From the NCBI RefSeq assembly GCF_900105455.1, contig NZ_FNSF01000002.1, positions 179,501 through 243,500 on the forward strand: 64,000 nucleotides of DNA, in the 5' to 3' direction. Positions within the stretch are counted from its first letter, which is position 1. Every line of letters begins with the position of its first letter. Both the position numbers and the translations under genes were made by a program. This document shows positions 19,033 through 27,491 of this stretch, piece by piece. This stretch comes from Tenacibaculum sp. MAR_2009_124. Lineage in GTDB: Bacteria > Bacteroidota > Bacteroidia > Flavobacteriales > Flavobacteriaceae. A model generated the notes under the pieces. That model was given only the letters and a program-made list of their open reading frames with translations, had not been told where the DNA came from and searched no databases.

Positions 19033-20358
19033 TTACTTTTTAAGACCCAGTTTGTGTCCTGCAACAGCATAATATAATATAAGTGCGTAGCAAGGGAAGA
19101 GTATCCAATAGCTAGATGTAGAAGCTTCAGCCAAAGCAACTGCTTCTTCGATTCCTTGTTCAATTAGAGCCGCTTTTTTGCCGTCAACAAATTGGCCGTA
19201 CAAAGGAGGTATTATTGCTCCACCTGCAATCGCCATAATTAATAAAGCAGAAGCTGTTTTTGTGAACTTCCCAAGCCCTTTAAGAGTTAGAGGCCATACA
19301 GCCGGCCATACTAGGGCGTTTGCGATACCTAAGGCAGCTACAAATAGAACAGAGGTAAAACCACTTGTACATATAATGCAAGTTGTGAATACAATACCAA
19401 GTACAGCACTTACTCTAAGAGCCAAAGCTTGACTTATAAATTTAGGTATTAAAACAGCCCCGAGCGCGTAAGTTGCAACCATTGCCATTAAGGTATATGT
19501 TGTGAAAAATTTAGCTTCTGCACCTGGAATTCCAAGAGAAATACCATAAGCAATTATAGTGTCTCCAGCAATTACTTCAGCACCAACGTATACAAATAAT
19601 GTAGCTACTCCTAACCATAAATGAGGGAATTGAAAAATACTTGTTTTTGCTTCCTGACCATTGTTTTCTTCTTCTTCTGAGCTAGCTTCTACATGAGGAA
19701 GAGGTGCTTTTCTTATTAAAATACCTAGAATAAATAAAACTGCGGCCATAACTAAATATGGAGTGACTACACTGTCAGCCATCGTATTTAGAAGCCCAAT
19801 TTTTTCTGTGTCACTTACAGTACTTAATTTATCCTTCATGGCATCAATTCCTGATAAAAGAATTGCTCCAAAAATTAAAGATCCTAGTGATCCAGCCACT
19901 TTATTAGCTATACCCATAATAGCAATACGTTTCGCAGCACTTTCAATTGGTCCCAAAATTGTAATATAAGGGTTTGAAGCGGTTTGCAATAGCGTCATTC
20001 CTATACCTTGAACAAAAATACCTAAAAGAAATATCCAGTAGGTTCTCGCTCCAGCTGCAGGGATAAAAATAAGTGCTCCAATAGCCATTATTATAAGTCC
20101 TAAAGACATTCCTTTTTTGTAGCCTATTTTGTTTATCACATAAGAAGATGGCAGTGCCATTACAACGAAAGAAATGTAAGAAGCTGAGGCTACTAGGTAA
20201 GATTGGGCATCTGTTAACTCGTTGATGGTTTTCATGAATGGAATTAGAGCTCCATTAATCCAAGTAACAAACCCAAAAATAAAAAACAATCCTGCTATAA
20301 TAATTATAGGTACTAGCGTGCTTTTGCCATTTGAGGCATCTCTAGGAGTCTGAGTCAT
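19033..20358 (-). CDS. nagP: NagP-like sugar MFS transporter (GlcNAc uptake)
   Basis: Inner-membrane proton-linked sugar transporter of the FucP family (441 aa, about 12 membrane helices). The N-terminus GLFFIFGFVTWINGALIPF and the MALPSSYVINKIGYKKGM loop match the FucP/NagP group. The locus contains a GlcNAc kinase, NagB and GH20 hexosaminidase, which points to GlcNAc as substrate; the sequence alone cannot separate it from fucose or glucose transporters of the same family. It is preceded by a 9-bp inverted repeat (20389-20419) that may be an operator. It heads an operon with the NagX-like gene. Confidence 0.82.
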   Translation of the reverse strand: MTQTPRDASNGKSTLVPIIIIAGLFFIFGFVTWINGALIPFMKTINELTDAQSYLVASASYISFVVMALPSSYVINKIGYKKGMSLGLIIMAIGALIFIPAAGARTYWIFLLGIFVQGIGMTLLQTASNPYITILGPIESAAKRIAIMGIANKVAGSLGSLIFGAILLSGIDAMKDKLSTVSDTEKIGLLNTMADSVVTPYLVMAAVLFILGILIRKAPLPHVEASSEEEENNGQEAKTSIFQFPHLWLGVATLFVYVGAEVIAGDTIIAYGISLGIPGAEAKFFTTYTLMAMVATYALGAVLIPKFISQALALRVSAVLGIVFTTCIICTSGFTSVLFVAALGIANALVWPAVWPLTLKGLGKFTKTASALLIMAIAGGAIIPPLYGQFVDGKKAALIEQGIEEAVALAEASTSSYWILFPCYALILYYAVAGHKLGLKK

Positions 20359-20388
20359 ATTTTGTTTAGTTTTGTTTGTATAAAGTAA

Positions 20389-20419
20389 TCAGGTTAAATC
20401 TGTCTATAAATTAACCTGA
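20389..20419. promoter_or_regulatory. Inverted repeat in the nagP leader, possible operator
   Basis: TCAGGTTAA (20389-20397) and TTAACCTGA (20411-20419) form a 9-bp inverted repeat with a 13-base spacer, 31-61 bases before the nagP ATG. No T-tract follows, so it is not a terminator. A regulator site is a guess. Confidence 0.35.
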
Positions 20420-20514
20420 ATGGCAATATATGTATTAAATAATAAATGAACGTGTAAATTTCTACTAGTAACACAAAATTTAGGCTAAACAAAATAAATT
20501 ACTCGCTGAACATA

Positions 20515-21228
20515 TTAAACGTTTGGTGTTTTTAGAATTATTTGTTTGGTGTTGTTTATGTATTTTCTACCAATAGGTAATCTTTTTGCGTTGATCTCTA
20601 CTGAGTTGCCTTCTATTGATTTAACCTTGTCTATAGCTATGGTGTAAGATCTATGAATTCTCAGAAAATTGTTTTCTGGAAGTTCTTCAGTAATACTGGT
20701 TAGCGATTTATGAACAATATAGTTTCCAGCAGTAGTGCAAACTTTAATATAATCTTTTAAACTTTCTATAAATAAGATGTCGTCGTATCTAACTTTAACC
20801 AGTTTTTTGTCTACTTTAAGGAAAATGTAAGATTCGTCTTTTAGCGTGCTGCTTTTTACATTGTCATTATTGTGAATACGCTGTGTTAGTTTATTTATAC
20901 ATTTTAAAAATCTAGGAAAAGGAATCGGTTTAACAAGGTAGTCTAGTACATCTAAATCATAACTGTCTGCTGCAAATTCTCTATAGGCAGTAGTTATTAT
21001 AACATGAGGTTTTACTGGGATGTTCTTAAGGAAGTCAAGGCCGTTCATTTTTGGCATGTTTATATCTAAGAATAATACATGAACTTCATTATTCTCTAAA
21101 GTTTCCAGAGCATCGAGGGGGTTATTAAACGTATCTACAATTGAAATGTTTTGAAACTCTTGTAGGTGGTTTTTAATTACATTTATAGCTAAGGGTTCGT
21201 CATCTATGATAACACAATTTATTTTCAC
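20515..21228 (-). CDS. LytTR-type response regulator
   Basis: 237-residue DNA-binding response regulator. The receiver domain (about 1-120) has the acidic pair DDEP (9-12) and the phosphoacceptor Asp55 in VLFLDINMP. The C-terminal LytTR domain (about 135-235) contains FLRIHRSYTIAIDKVKSIEG and LPIGRKYI. It starts five bases after the histidine kinase gene ends, forming a LytS/LytR-like pair. It lies between the SusC/D genes and nagP, so control of the GlcNAc locus is the obvious inference. Confidence 0.92.
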   Translation of the reverse strand: MKINCVIIDDEPLAINVIKNHLQEFQNISIVDTFNNPLDALETLENNEVHVLFLDINMPKMNGLDFLKNIPVKPHVIITTAYREFAADSYDLDVLDYLVKPIPFPRFLKCINKLTQRIHNNDNVKSSTLKDESYIFLKVDKKLVKVRYDDILFIESLKDYIKVCTTAGNYIVHKSLTSITEELPENNFLRIHRSYTIAIDKVKSIEGNSVEINAKRLPIGRKYINNTKQIILKTPNV

Positions 21229-21233
21229 TTTTC

Positions 21234-22301
21234 TTATTTTTTCGTTATAGGAATCTCTAGGTAAACTGTATGAGTATTGTTTTGTTTTGAAATTTTTAAT
21301 TCATAGTTTTTTCTATAAATTAAATCTAGTCTTCTTTTGGAATTAATATTTCCAACTCTATTTTTTGATCTTTTACTTTTTTCTGCCGTTTTCGTGGGGT
21401 CATACGAGTTTTTTAAGATGAAAATTAAGCTGTTTCGAGCTGTTTTTTCGAAACTAAGATAAATATAAAAATCGTTATTATTTTTATTTCCGTGCTTAAA
21501 ACTGTTTTCTAAGTATGATAAAAATATCAAAGGAGGTACTTCGGTATTATTGATATCACCTTTAATATCAATGTTTATACTTACGTTTTTATGGCATCTT
21601 AGTAATTCTAAATCTATATAATTTTGTATGTAATCAATCTCTTTTAGTAGAGGAACTTTAGGGTCTTTTACATCATAAATTACATATTGCATTATATCAG
21701 ATAGTTTTAAAACAACATCTGAGGCTCGGTTTGATTTTTCAAGAGTTAAGGAGTAAAGATTGTTTAATGTATTAAAAAAGAAATGGGGTTGTATTTGGGT
21801 TTTTAAAAAGTTTAACTCGCTTTTGAGGTGTTCTTTTTTTAGTTTTTCAATCCTTGTTTTTTGATTTACCCAATCGATGGTGAGTTTAATAGCGGTAGCA
21901 AGTGCGAGTACATAAAGTTCACCAAGAGAAACTGCAATAACATGATTGAAGGTAAATGCTTCTTGAATACCTTCGGCTTCAGGCCAAATGTTTTTGGTGA
22001 CTAGGAAGTAGTTTAAACCCGTTCTAATAACATACTGAATGCATAATGATAGGAACAAGAAAAATACATATCGTTTATATTTTTTAGGCACAAGAAATCT
22101 CGGAATGAAAAAATATACATTGGCGTAGACTAAGATAATGTGAAGAGGAAACTCAACAAGGTTCGATTTTAAGGAGTACCAATAATCATCAAAATAACTT
22201 CCCCATCTAATCACATTAAAAGCAAAATAGCTTACCCAAAATACAATGTGGTATTTTCTTTTTATCGTGCGATTAGAGTTAATGTTTTTTATAAAATTCA
22301 A
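21234..22301 (-). CDS. LytS-like sensor histidine kinase (His_kinase family)
   Basis: Inner-membrane sensor kinase (355 aa) with about four N-terminal membrane segments (near 17-33, 50-68, 78-96 and 118-142) and no large periplasmic domain. The H-box is TQIQPHFFFNTLNN with phosphoacceptor His173. An N-box-like sequence follows (PPLIFLSYLENSFKHGNK). The glycine-rich ATP lid is poor: NRVGNINSKRRLDLIY replaces the usual G-x-G-L-x-N. It pairs with the LytTR regulator directly downstream and is divergent from susC. Confidence 0.9.
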   Translation of the reverse strand: MNFIKNINSNRTIKRKYHIVFWVSYFAFNVIRWGSYFDDYWYSLKSNLVEFPLHIILVYANVYFFIPRFLVPKKYKRYVFFLFLSLCIQYVIRTGLNYFLVTKNIWPEAEGIQEAFTFNHVIAVSLGELYVLALATAIKLTIDWVNQKTRIEKLKKEHLKSELNFLKTQIQPHFFFNTLNNLYSLTLEKSNRASDVVLKLSDIMQYVIYDVKDPKVPLLKEIDYIQNYIDLELLRCHKNVSINIDIKGDINNTEVPPLIFLSYLENSFKHGNKNNNDFYIYLSFEKTARNSLIFILKNSYDPTKTAEKSKRSKNRVGNINSKRRLDLIYRKNYELKISKQNNTHTVYLEIPITKK

Positions 22302-22370
22302 GACAAGCTTAGGTTAGATGATTAAAGCGTGAATTTAAAGTGTTTTTTTATGTGAAACAAGTATTAAAAT

Positions 22371-22396
22371 AATCATAAAAGAATCATAAGATGATT
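22371..22396. promoter_or_regulatory. Repeated AATCATAA motif upstream of the first susC, possible regulator site
   Basis: AATCATAAA (22371-22379) and AATCATAAG (22382-22390) are direct repeats at 11-base period. The second also forms AATCAT-AAG-ATGATT with 22391-22396. They lie about 110-135 bases before the susC ATG, between the divergent kinase and susC genes. Confidence 0.3.
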
Positions 22397-22473
22397 ATCC
22401 TTTAAATAGGGTTGTTTGTTGCCTATTTTATGCAGTTTGTATATAATATTTTTTTAACGTTTTTAGAACAACA

Positions 22474-22505
22474 TAACTTTAAGCAAACAATTAATTAACT
22501 TATTC
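22474..22505 (+). promoter_or_regulatory. Promoter-like leader of the first susC, shared with the second susC
   Basis: TAACTTTA (22474-22481), one mismatch from TAnnTTTG, is followed by a leader ending AATTAATTAACTTATTC before the ATG at 22506. The second susC has almost the same box and leader (27461-27491). Confidence 0.5.
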
Positions 22506-25500
22506 ATGAAAAAAAGTAAAATTCTACTACTATTATGTTTTTCTTTTTTGCTTGTTCAATTTGCGAATGCACAAGAGAAAACGTTGTCAGGGGTTGTTAC
22601 AGCAAAATCTGACGGAATGCCTTTACCTGGTGTAGGGGTGCTTATTAAAGGAACCTTAAAAGGGGTCGAAACCGATTTCGACGGAAAGTATCAAATCAAA
22701 GCTTCAACTGGTGATGTTTTGGTGTTTTCTTATGTTGGAATGAAAAGCCAATCTATTACAGTTATTAATCAGCAAACAATTAACGTGGCTTTAGAAGATG
22801 CTAATGTCTTAGATGAGGTGGTTGTAACTGCACTTGGTATTAAGAAGGAAAAAAAGGCGTTAGGATATGCTGTAAGTAATGTGAAGGCAGAAGATCTTCA
22901 AATGGCTAAAGATCCAAATGTTGTTAACTCTTTACAAGGAAGGGTTGCAGGATTAGAAATTAACCAAGCATCAGGTGGTGTTGGTAGTGCAAATAGAATG
23001 GTTATTAGAGGTAATAATTCTCTTACTGGTAATAATCAAGCATTGTATGTTGTTGATGGTGTGCCAATTAATAACTCAGAAAATGAGGGAGATGTCGATG
23101 AGTGGGGTAATGGAGTTTCTATAGGAAACGGTATTGCCGATATTAATCCAGATGACATTGAAAGTGTTTCTGTTTTAAAAGGAGCAAACGCAGCTGCATT
23201 ATACGGAGCAAGAGCTTCAAATGGTGTAATTATGATTACAACTAAGAAAGGTAAGAAAGGAAAAATGTCTATCGGATTCAATTCTTCTGTAACTTTCGAA
23301 GAGGTAGCATTTTTACCAGAATTTCAAAACACTTATGGGCAAGGGTCTTTAGGTGCAATTCCTACTGATGGTTCTTTAAGATCTTTTGGTAGTTGGGGAC
23401 CAAGATTAGATGGTTCTACTCAGTTGTTATGGACTGGAGAAAATGGAAGATATGAAGCGAATCCTAATAATGTGAAAGACTTTTTCTCTGGAGGGAGTAC
23501 TGTGCTTAATTCATTTTATGTTGAAGGAGGAAGCGAGAAAATGACATCTAGAATTTCATATACTAGAAGTGATATTCAAGGAGTAGTGCCAAATAATGAA
23601 TTAGAGAAGAATGCTTTTGCGGCATATTCTAAATTAGATATAGGTAAATTAACCGTTGATTTAAAAGGAAACTATATAAATCAAAAGGTTAATAATAGAC
23701 CGTACCTTTCGGTATGGCCAGATAACGTTGTGAACGCATTATATTCTATGCCTCGTAACGTTAATATTAATGAATTAGAGGCAAACCCTCTAATTGTACC
23801 TCGTTCGGGTTCATTTAATAACCCTTTTAGTTCAGTTAATACCGTTGGTACAGAAGATAGAAGAAATAGAGTGTTTGGTTATGTAAGAGCAAATTATCAG
23901 TTTAGTGATAACTTAACTGCAATGGTAAGAGCTGGTAGTGATTATTCAGTACAGAGCTTCTTAGGGTGGGCACCAATAAATCACCCAACAATTGCTGGAG
24001 GTCAGGTTTCGGATAATACCTATACGAATCAAGAAACTAATATTGACTTTTTAGTTACTTATAATAAAGAATTAAGTGAGGACTTAACTGCAACTATTGT
24101 TGGAGGAGGTAACCGTTTAGATTATAGAGGAACTGTAAGAGGTGGTGTTGGTAATGGATTAAGAGTTCCTGGTATCTATAATATTTTAAATACAGAGAGT
24201 TATGTTCCAAACTTAGGAACTGGTGTGTATACAAGAAGAGTAAACTCTTTATACTCTACTTTAGATCTTGATTTCAGAGGGTATTTATTTGCTCAAATTA
24301 CTGCTAGAAATGACTGGTCGTCAGTTTTACCTGCAAATAATAACTCATTCTTTTACCCATCTGTATCTTTAAGTGCTATTGTTACTGATATGTTTGATAT
24401 AGGGTCAGAAAACTTAAACTATTTAAAGTTGAGAGGTTCTTGGGCGCAAGTAGGTAGTGATGGAGAGGTTGGACCATACGGTATTCACTCGAGATATTTA
24501 ACAGAACCAAATTATTTAGGTAATGGTGTTTTAACTACACCTAGTACAAAGCCAAATCCGAATTTAGTTCCTCAAACAACAAATTCTATCGAACTTGGTT
24601 TAGAAGGTAAATTTTTTAAGAATAGGTTAGGTTTAGATTTTTCTTACTATAACACACAAACAGAAGACCAAATTATTAATCTTCCTGCACCAGTTGAGTC
24701 TGGGTATACTCGATTCTTGTTAAATGAAGGGACTTTAATTAATAAGGGAATTGAAGTAGGTTTGAATTATGATATTATAAAAAATGACGATGTTTCTTGG
24801 AATGTAGGAGTAAATTATTCACATAACAGAACTACGGTTGAAGATTTAAGTTCTGATTTTATTCCGTTAGCGGCAATTACTGGAAATACACCATTTAGAA
24901 TTTTAGCTACTAATAATGGTAGGTACGGTGATATTGTAGGTTTCGGGTATAAGAGAAATGATCAAGGTCAGATTTTAGTAGGTGATGATGGGAGGCCATT
25001 GGCGTCAGATGATCAACAGACATTTGGAAACTTTAACCCAGATTGGTTAGGTGGTTTTACAAGTAACTTCCGTTATAAAGATTTTTCTTTCCGTTTCTTA
25101 ATCTCATCGAAAGTTGGTGGGCAAATATTATCAAGAACTGATATGATATTAGACGTTAATGGAAATAGCATGAGAACTCTTGAAGGTAGAGAAGGAGGAG
25201 TCGTTGTTCCTAATAGTGTTGTTGAGTCTACTGGAGCTATTAATACAACGGCTGTACCAGCTCAAGAATATTATCAAACAGTTGCAGGAGAAAGAATTAT
25301 TGAAGATTATGTTTTCGATGCTGATTATATTAAGTTAAAGGAATTGGCTATTGGATATAACTTACCTCAATCGTTAATTAGTAAGTTAAAAATTTCAAGT
25401 GCTTCTATTCAATTAATTGGTCGAAACCTTTTCTTCTTCCATAGAGAAACTGATAGTTTTGATCCTGAAGTGTCAGGGTTTAACACAAGAAATGCGCAAG

Positions 25501-25565
25501 GAGTTGAGCTTTTATCATTACCTGGAACAAGAAGTTATGGTTTAAACTTATCAGTTAAATTTTAA
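22506..25565 (+). CDS. SusC/RagA-type TonB-dependent outer-membrane transporter (pair 1)
   Basis: Outer-membrane oligosaccharide importer (1019 aa). It has a signal peptide (about 1-22, cleavage near NAQ), a carboxypeptidase-like beta domain (about 24-105), a plug domain with VVTALGIKKEKKALGYAV and the SusC motif GRVAGLEI, and a beta-barrel ending in Phe (LNLSVKF). The first 120 residues are nearly the same as in the second SusC of the window; the barrels diverge more. The SusD partner follows 11 bp later. Substrate is inferred as chitin or GlcNAc oligomers from the neighbouring nag genes. Confidence 0.93.
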   Translation: MKKSKILLLLCFSFLLVQFANAQEKTLSGVVTAKSDGMPLPGVGVLIKGTLKGVETDFDGKYQIKASTGDVLVFSYVGMKSQSITVINQQTINVALEDANVLDEVVVTALGIKKEKKALGYAVSNVKAEDLQMAKDPNVVNSLQGRVAGLEINQASGGVGSANRMVIRGNNSLTGNNQALYVVDGVPINNSENEGDVDEWGNGVSIGNGIADINPDDIESVSVLKGANAAALYGARASNGVIMITTKKGKKGKMSIGFNSSVTFEEVAFLPEFQNTYGQGSLGAIPTDGSLRSFGSWGPRLDGSTQLLWTGENGRYEANPNNVKDFFSGGSTVLNSFYVEGGSEKMTSRISYTRSDIQGVVPNNELEKNAFAAYSKLDIGKLTVDLKGNYINQKVNNRPYLSVWPDNVVNALYSMPRNVNINELEANPLIVPRSGSFNNPFSSVNTVGTEDRRNRVFGYVRANYQFSDNLTAMVRAGSDYSVQSFLGWAPINHPTIAGGQVSDNTYTNQETNIDFLVTYNKELSEDLTATIVGGGNRLDYRGTVRGGVGNGLRVPGIYNILNTESYVPNLGTGVYTRRVNSLYSTLDLDFRGYLFAQITARNDWSSVLPANNNSFFYPSVSLSAIVTDMFDIGSENLNYLKLRGSWAQVGSDGEVGPYGIHSRYLTEPNYLGNGVLTTPSTKPNPNLVPQTTNSIELGLEGKFFKNRLGLDFSYYNTQTEDQIINLPAPVESGYTRFLLNEGTLINKGIEVGLNYDIIKNDDVSWNVGVNYSHNRTTVEDLSSDFIPLAAITGNTPFRILATNNGRYGDIVGFGYKRNDQGQILVGDDGRPLASDDQQTFGNFNPDWLGGFTSNFRYKDFSFRFLISSKVGGQILSRTDMILDVNGNSMRTLEGREGGVVVPNSVVESTGAINTTAVPAQEYYQTVAGERIIEDYVFDADYIKLKELAIGYNLPQSLISKLKISSASIQLIGRNLFFFHRETDSFDPEVSGFNTRNAQGVELLSLPGTRSYGLNLSVKF

Positions 25566-25576
25566 ATCTTAAAAAA

Positions 25577-27133
25577 ATGAAAGCAATTAATTATATAAAA
25601 AAAGCACTAGGCGTTGCTGCACTTTGTTTTGGAGTGTATTCGTGTACATCTGATTTTGAAAAAATCAATACTGATCCTAATAATGTTTCGTCTGAAACAT
25701 TAACGAATATTTCTCCTTTATTAACACAAGTACAGAGGCATGCTTTTGTTGAAGCTCGTTATAATACTTGGAGAGGGAACTTAATTTTCGGAGGAAGATT
25801 AGCTGAACAGTTTTCTTTTAGTTTTTCTGGAACTTGGTTTGGGAACGGTGCAGGATTCAGATATGATAATACCGCGTGGAATGATGCGGCATGGGATACT
25901 CCTTTCGCTGAGGTTTCAGCACCGTTAGCGGAATTATTAAAGTTAACTACTGAAGGAGGAAGACTAGAAAATAATTGTGGAAATGCAGTTGTCAAAGTGA
26001 TAAAAGGTTTTTTCTATCAAAGAATGACAGATATTTTTGGAGCTGTACCTTATGTTGAAGGTGGTTTAGGAGGTATTCCTAAGTTTGAAAATCAGCAGGA
26101 AGTATACACTATGATAATGCAGGATTTATCAAGTGCTATTACAACATTAAAGTCTTGTAATGGAATTATTGATGCAATAGCCGATGGAGATATGGTGTAT
26201 GCAGGAGATTCACAAAAATGGTTAGCAGCAGCAAATACTTTACTGTTAAGAATGGCTTTGAGAAGTAAAGAGGCTAATGGAGGTAATCAAGCAATTATTG
26301 ACGAAGCTTTACAAGGTCCTTTTATAGCGAGTTCAGCTGATAATTTCCAGATTGCTCAAGATCCATCTAATAATGATCCTGTGTTTAATGGGTATTATGA
26401 TATTTGGCATACTTTTCAAGGGTGTTGTGGAAATGCTGCTTCTTGGGTTGTTTCTGAAACACTAGTAGAGTCTTTTAAAGCTAATAACGATCCTAGATTA
26501 TTCGGTTTTGCTACTCCTGTAGATGGAGGTACTGCTGGAGTTTGGGGAGATTATTCAGGAGCTAAAGTAGCGGCTAAAGCTGCTTATGCTGCTAGTAGAA
26601 CTTTTGAGAGTTTTTCAAAGCCAAATGAGCGTATGTGGAACGATGAGAGTTTTGCTTTTGTTACTATGACATATGCGGAATCTGAGTTGTTACAAGCAGA
26701 GGCTAAATACACTACAAACCTAGGAGAGGCTCAAGGTCATTTTGAGAATGCAATACGAGCTAATGGTCAAGAGTGGGATGCAGACTCTGCAGCAGTTGAT
26801 ATGTATATAGCAAACGAAGCATCGGCTCAGTTATCGGTAACTCCTGCTGTTGCTTTGCAACAAATCGGACTTAACAGATGGTATTCAGCATATACTAATG
26901 GTTATGAATCTTGGGCTGTAATGAGAAGGTTTGATTTGAATATCTTTCCAGATAAAAGATATACTGCTAATAATGATTGGGCAGATACAACTGGAGGAGT
27001 AAATAATCAAATGGGTAAACGTCTAAATTATTCTCAAGCAACAAAATCACAGAACCCAGATGCAGTTCAGTATGCTATTGGTGTTCAGGGTGCAGATGCT
27101 TATTCTACTTCATTATGGTGGGATGTTAATTAA
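25577..27133 (+). CDS. SusD/RagB-type surface lipoprotein (pair 1)
   Basis: Surface-exposed lid that captures oligosaccharide for the paired SusC (518 aa). The lipoprotein signal ends in the lipobox YSC with Cys23, followed by the typical SusD opening DFEKINTDPNN. The C-terminal family features ESELLQAEAKY, YNGYESWAVMRRFDL-like sequence and LWWDVN are present. It contains a CCGNAASW stretch with paired cysteines. It is co-transcribed with the SusC before it. A strong terminator at 27175-27210 closes the unit. Confidence 0.93.
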   Translation: MKAINYIKKALGVAALCFGVYSCTSDFEKINTDPNNVSSETLTNISPLLTQVQRHAFVEARYNTWRGNLIFGGRLAEQFSFSFSGTWFGNGAGFRYDNTAWNDAAWDTPFAEVSAPLAELLKLTTEGGRLENNCGNAVVKVIKGFFYQRMTDIFGAVPYVEGGLGGIPKFENQQEVYTMIMQDLSSAITTLKSCNGIIDAIADGDMVYAGDSQKWLAAANTLLLRMALRSKEANGGNQAIIDEALQGPFIASSADNFQIAQDPSNNDPVFNGYYDIWHTFQGCCGNAASWVVSETLVESFKANNDPRLFGFATPVDGGTAGVWGDYSGAKVAAKAAYAASRTFESFSKPNERMWNDESFAFVTMTYAESELLQAEAKYTTNLGEAQGHFENAIRANGQEWDADSAAVDMYIANEASAQLSVTPAVALQQIGLNRWYSAYTNGYESWAVMRRFDLNIFPDKRYTANNDWADTTGGVNNQMGKRLNYSQATKSQNPDAVQYAIGVQGADAYSTSLWWDVN

Positions 27134-27174
27134 AAAATAATTTGAGGTATATAATATAACTTAAATTTCCTTGA

Positions 27175-27210
27175 AATCGGAAGCAGTTTTAACTGTTTCC
27201 GATTTTTTTT
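27175..27210 (+). terminator. Terminator of SusC/D pair 1
   Basis: A 14-bp imperfect inverted repeat (27175-27188 with 27191-27204) followed by a run of eight T residues. Confidence 0.85.
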
Positions 27211-27491
27211 ATGTGTTAATTTTTGAAATAAAAATTGTTAAAATAGGGGCGAAAAATGCTGTTTTTTCATGGGGTAATTTTGTTTTTTCTGACTTTAGTG
27301 TAAAATAAGTGTGTTTAATGTAATTTTTAGGTTAAAAAGACGTGTAAATGCTAGTTTTTTAACCAAAAACATAAAATGTTGTTTGTGTGTAGAATAGCGT
27401 CGTTTGTTGTTTTTTTGATGTTGTTTAGATGTATTTTTTTTTAACATTTCCTTAACTCTCTAACTTTAACAAATAATTAATTAACTTATTC
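27211..27491 (+). promoter_or_regulatory. Intergenic region with promoter-like leader of the second susC
   Basis: The 358-base gap between the SusC/D pairs (27134-27491) holds the terminator and then AT-rich sequence without an open frame of note. TAACTTTA at 27461-27468 and the leader up to the ATG at 27492 match the leader of the first susC nearly base for base. Both pairs therefore probably have their own, similar promoter. Confidence 0.5.
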
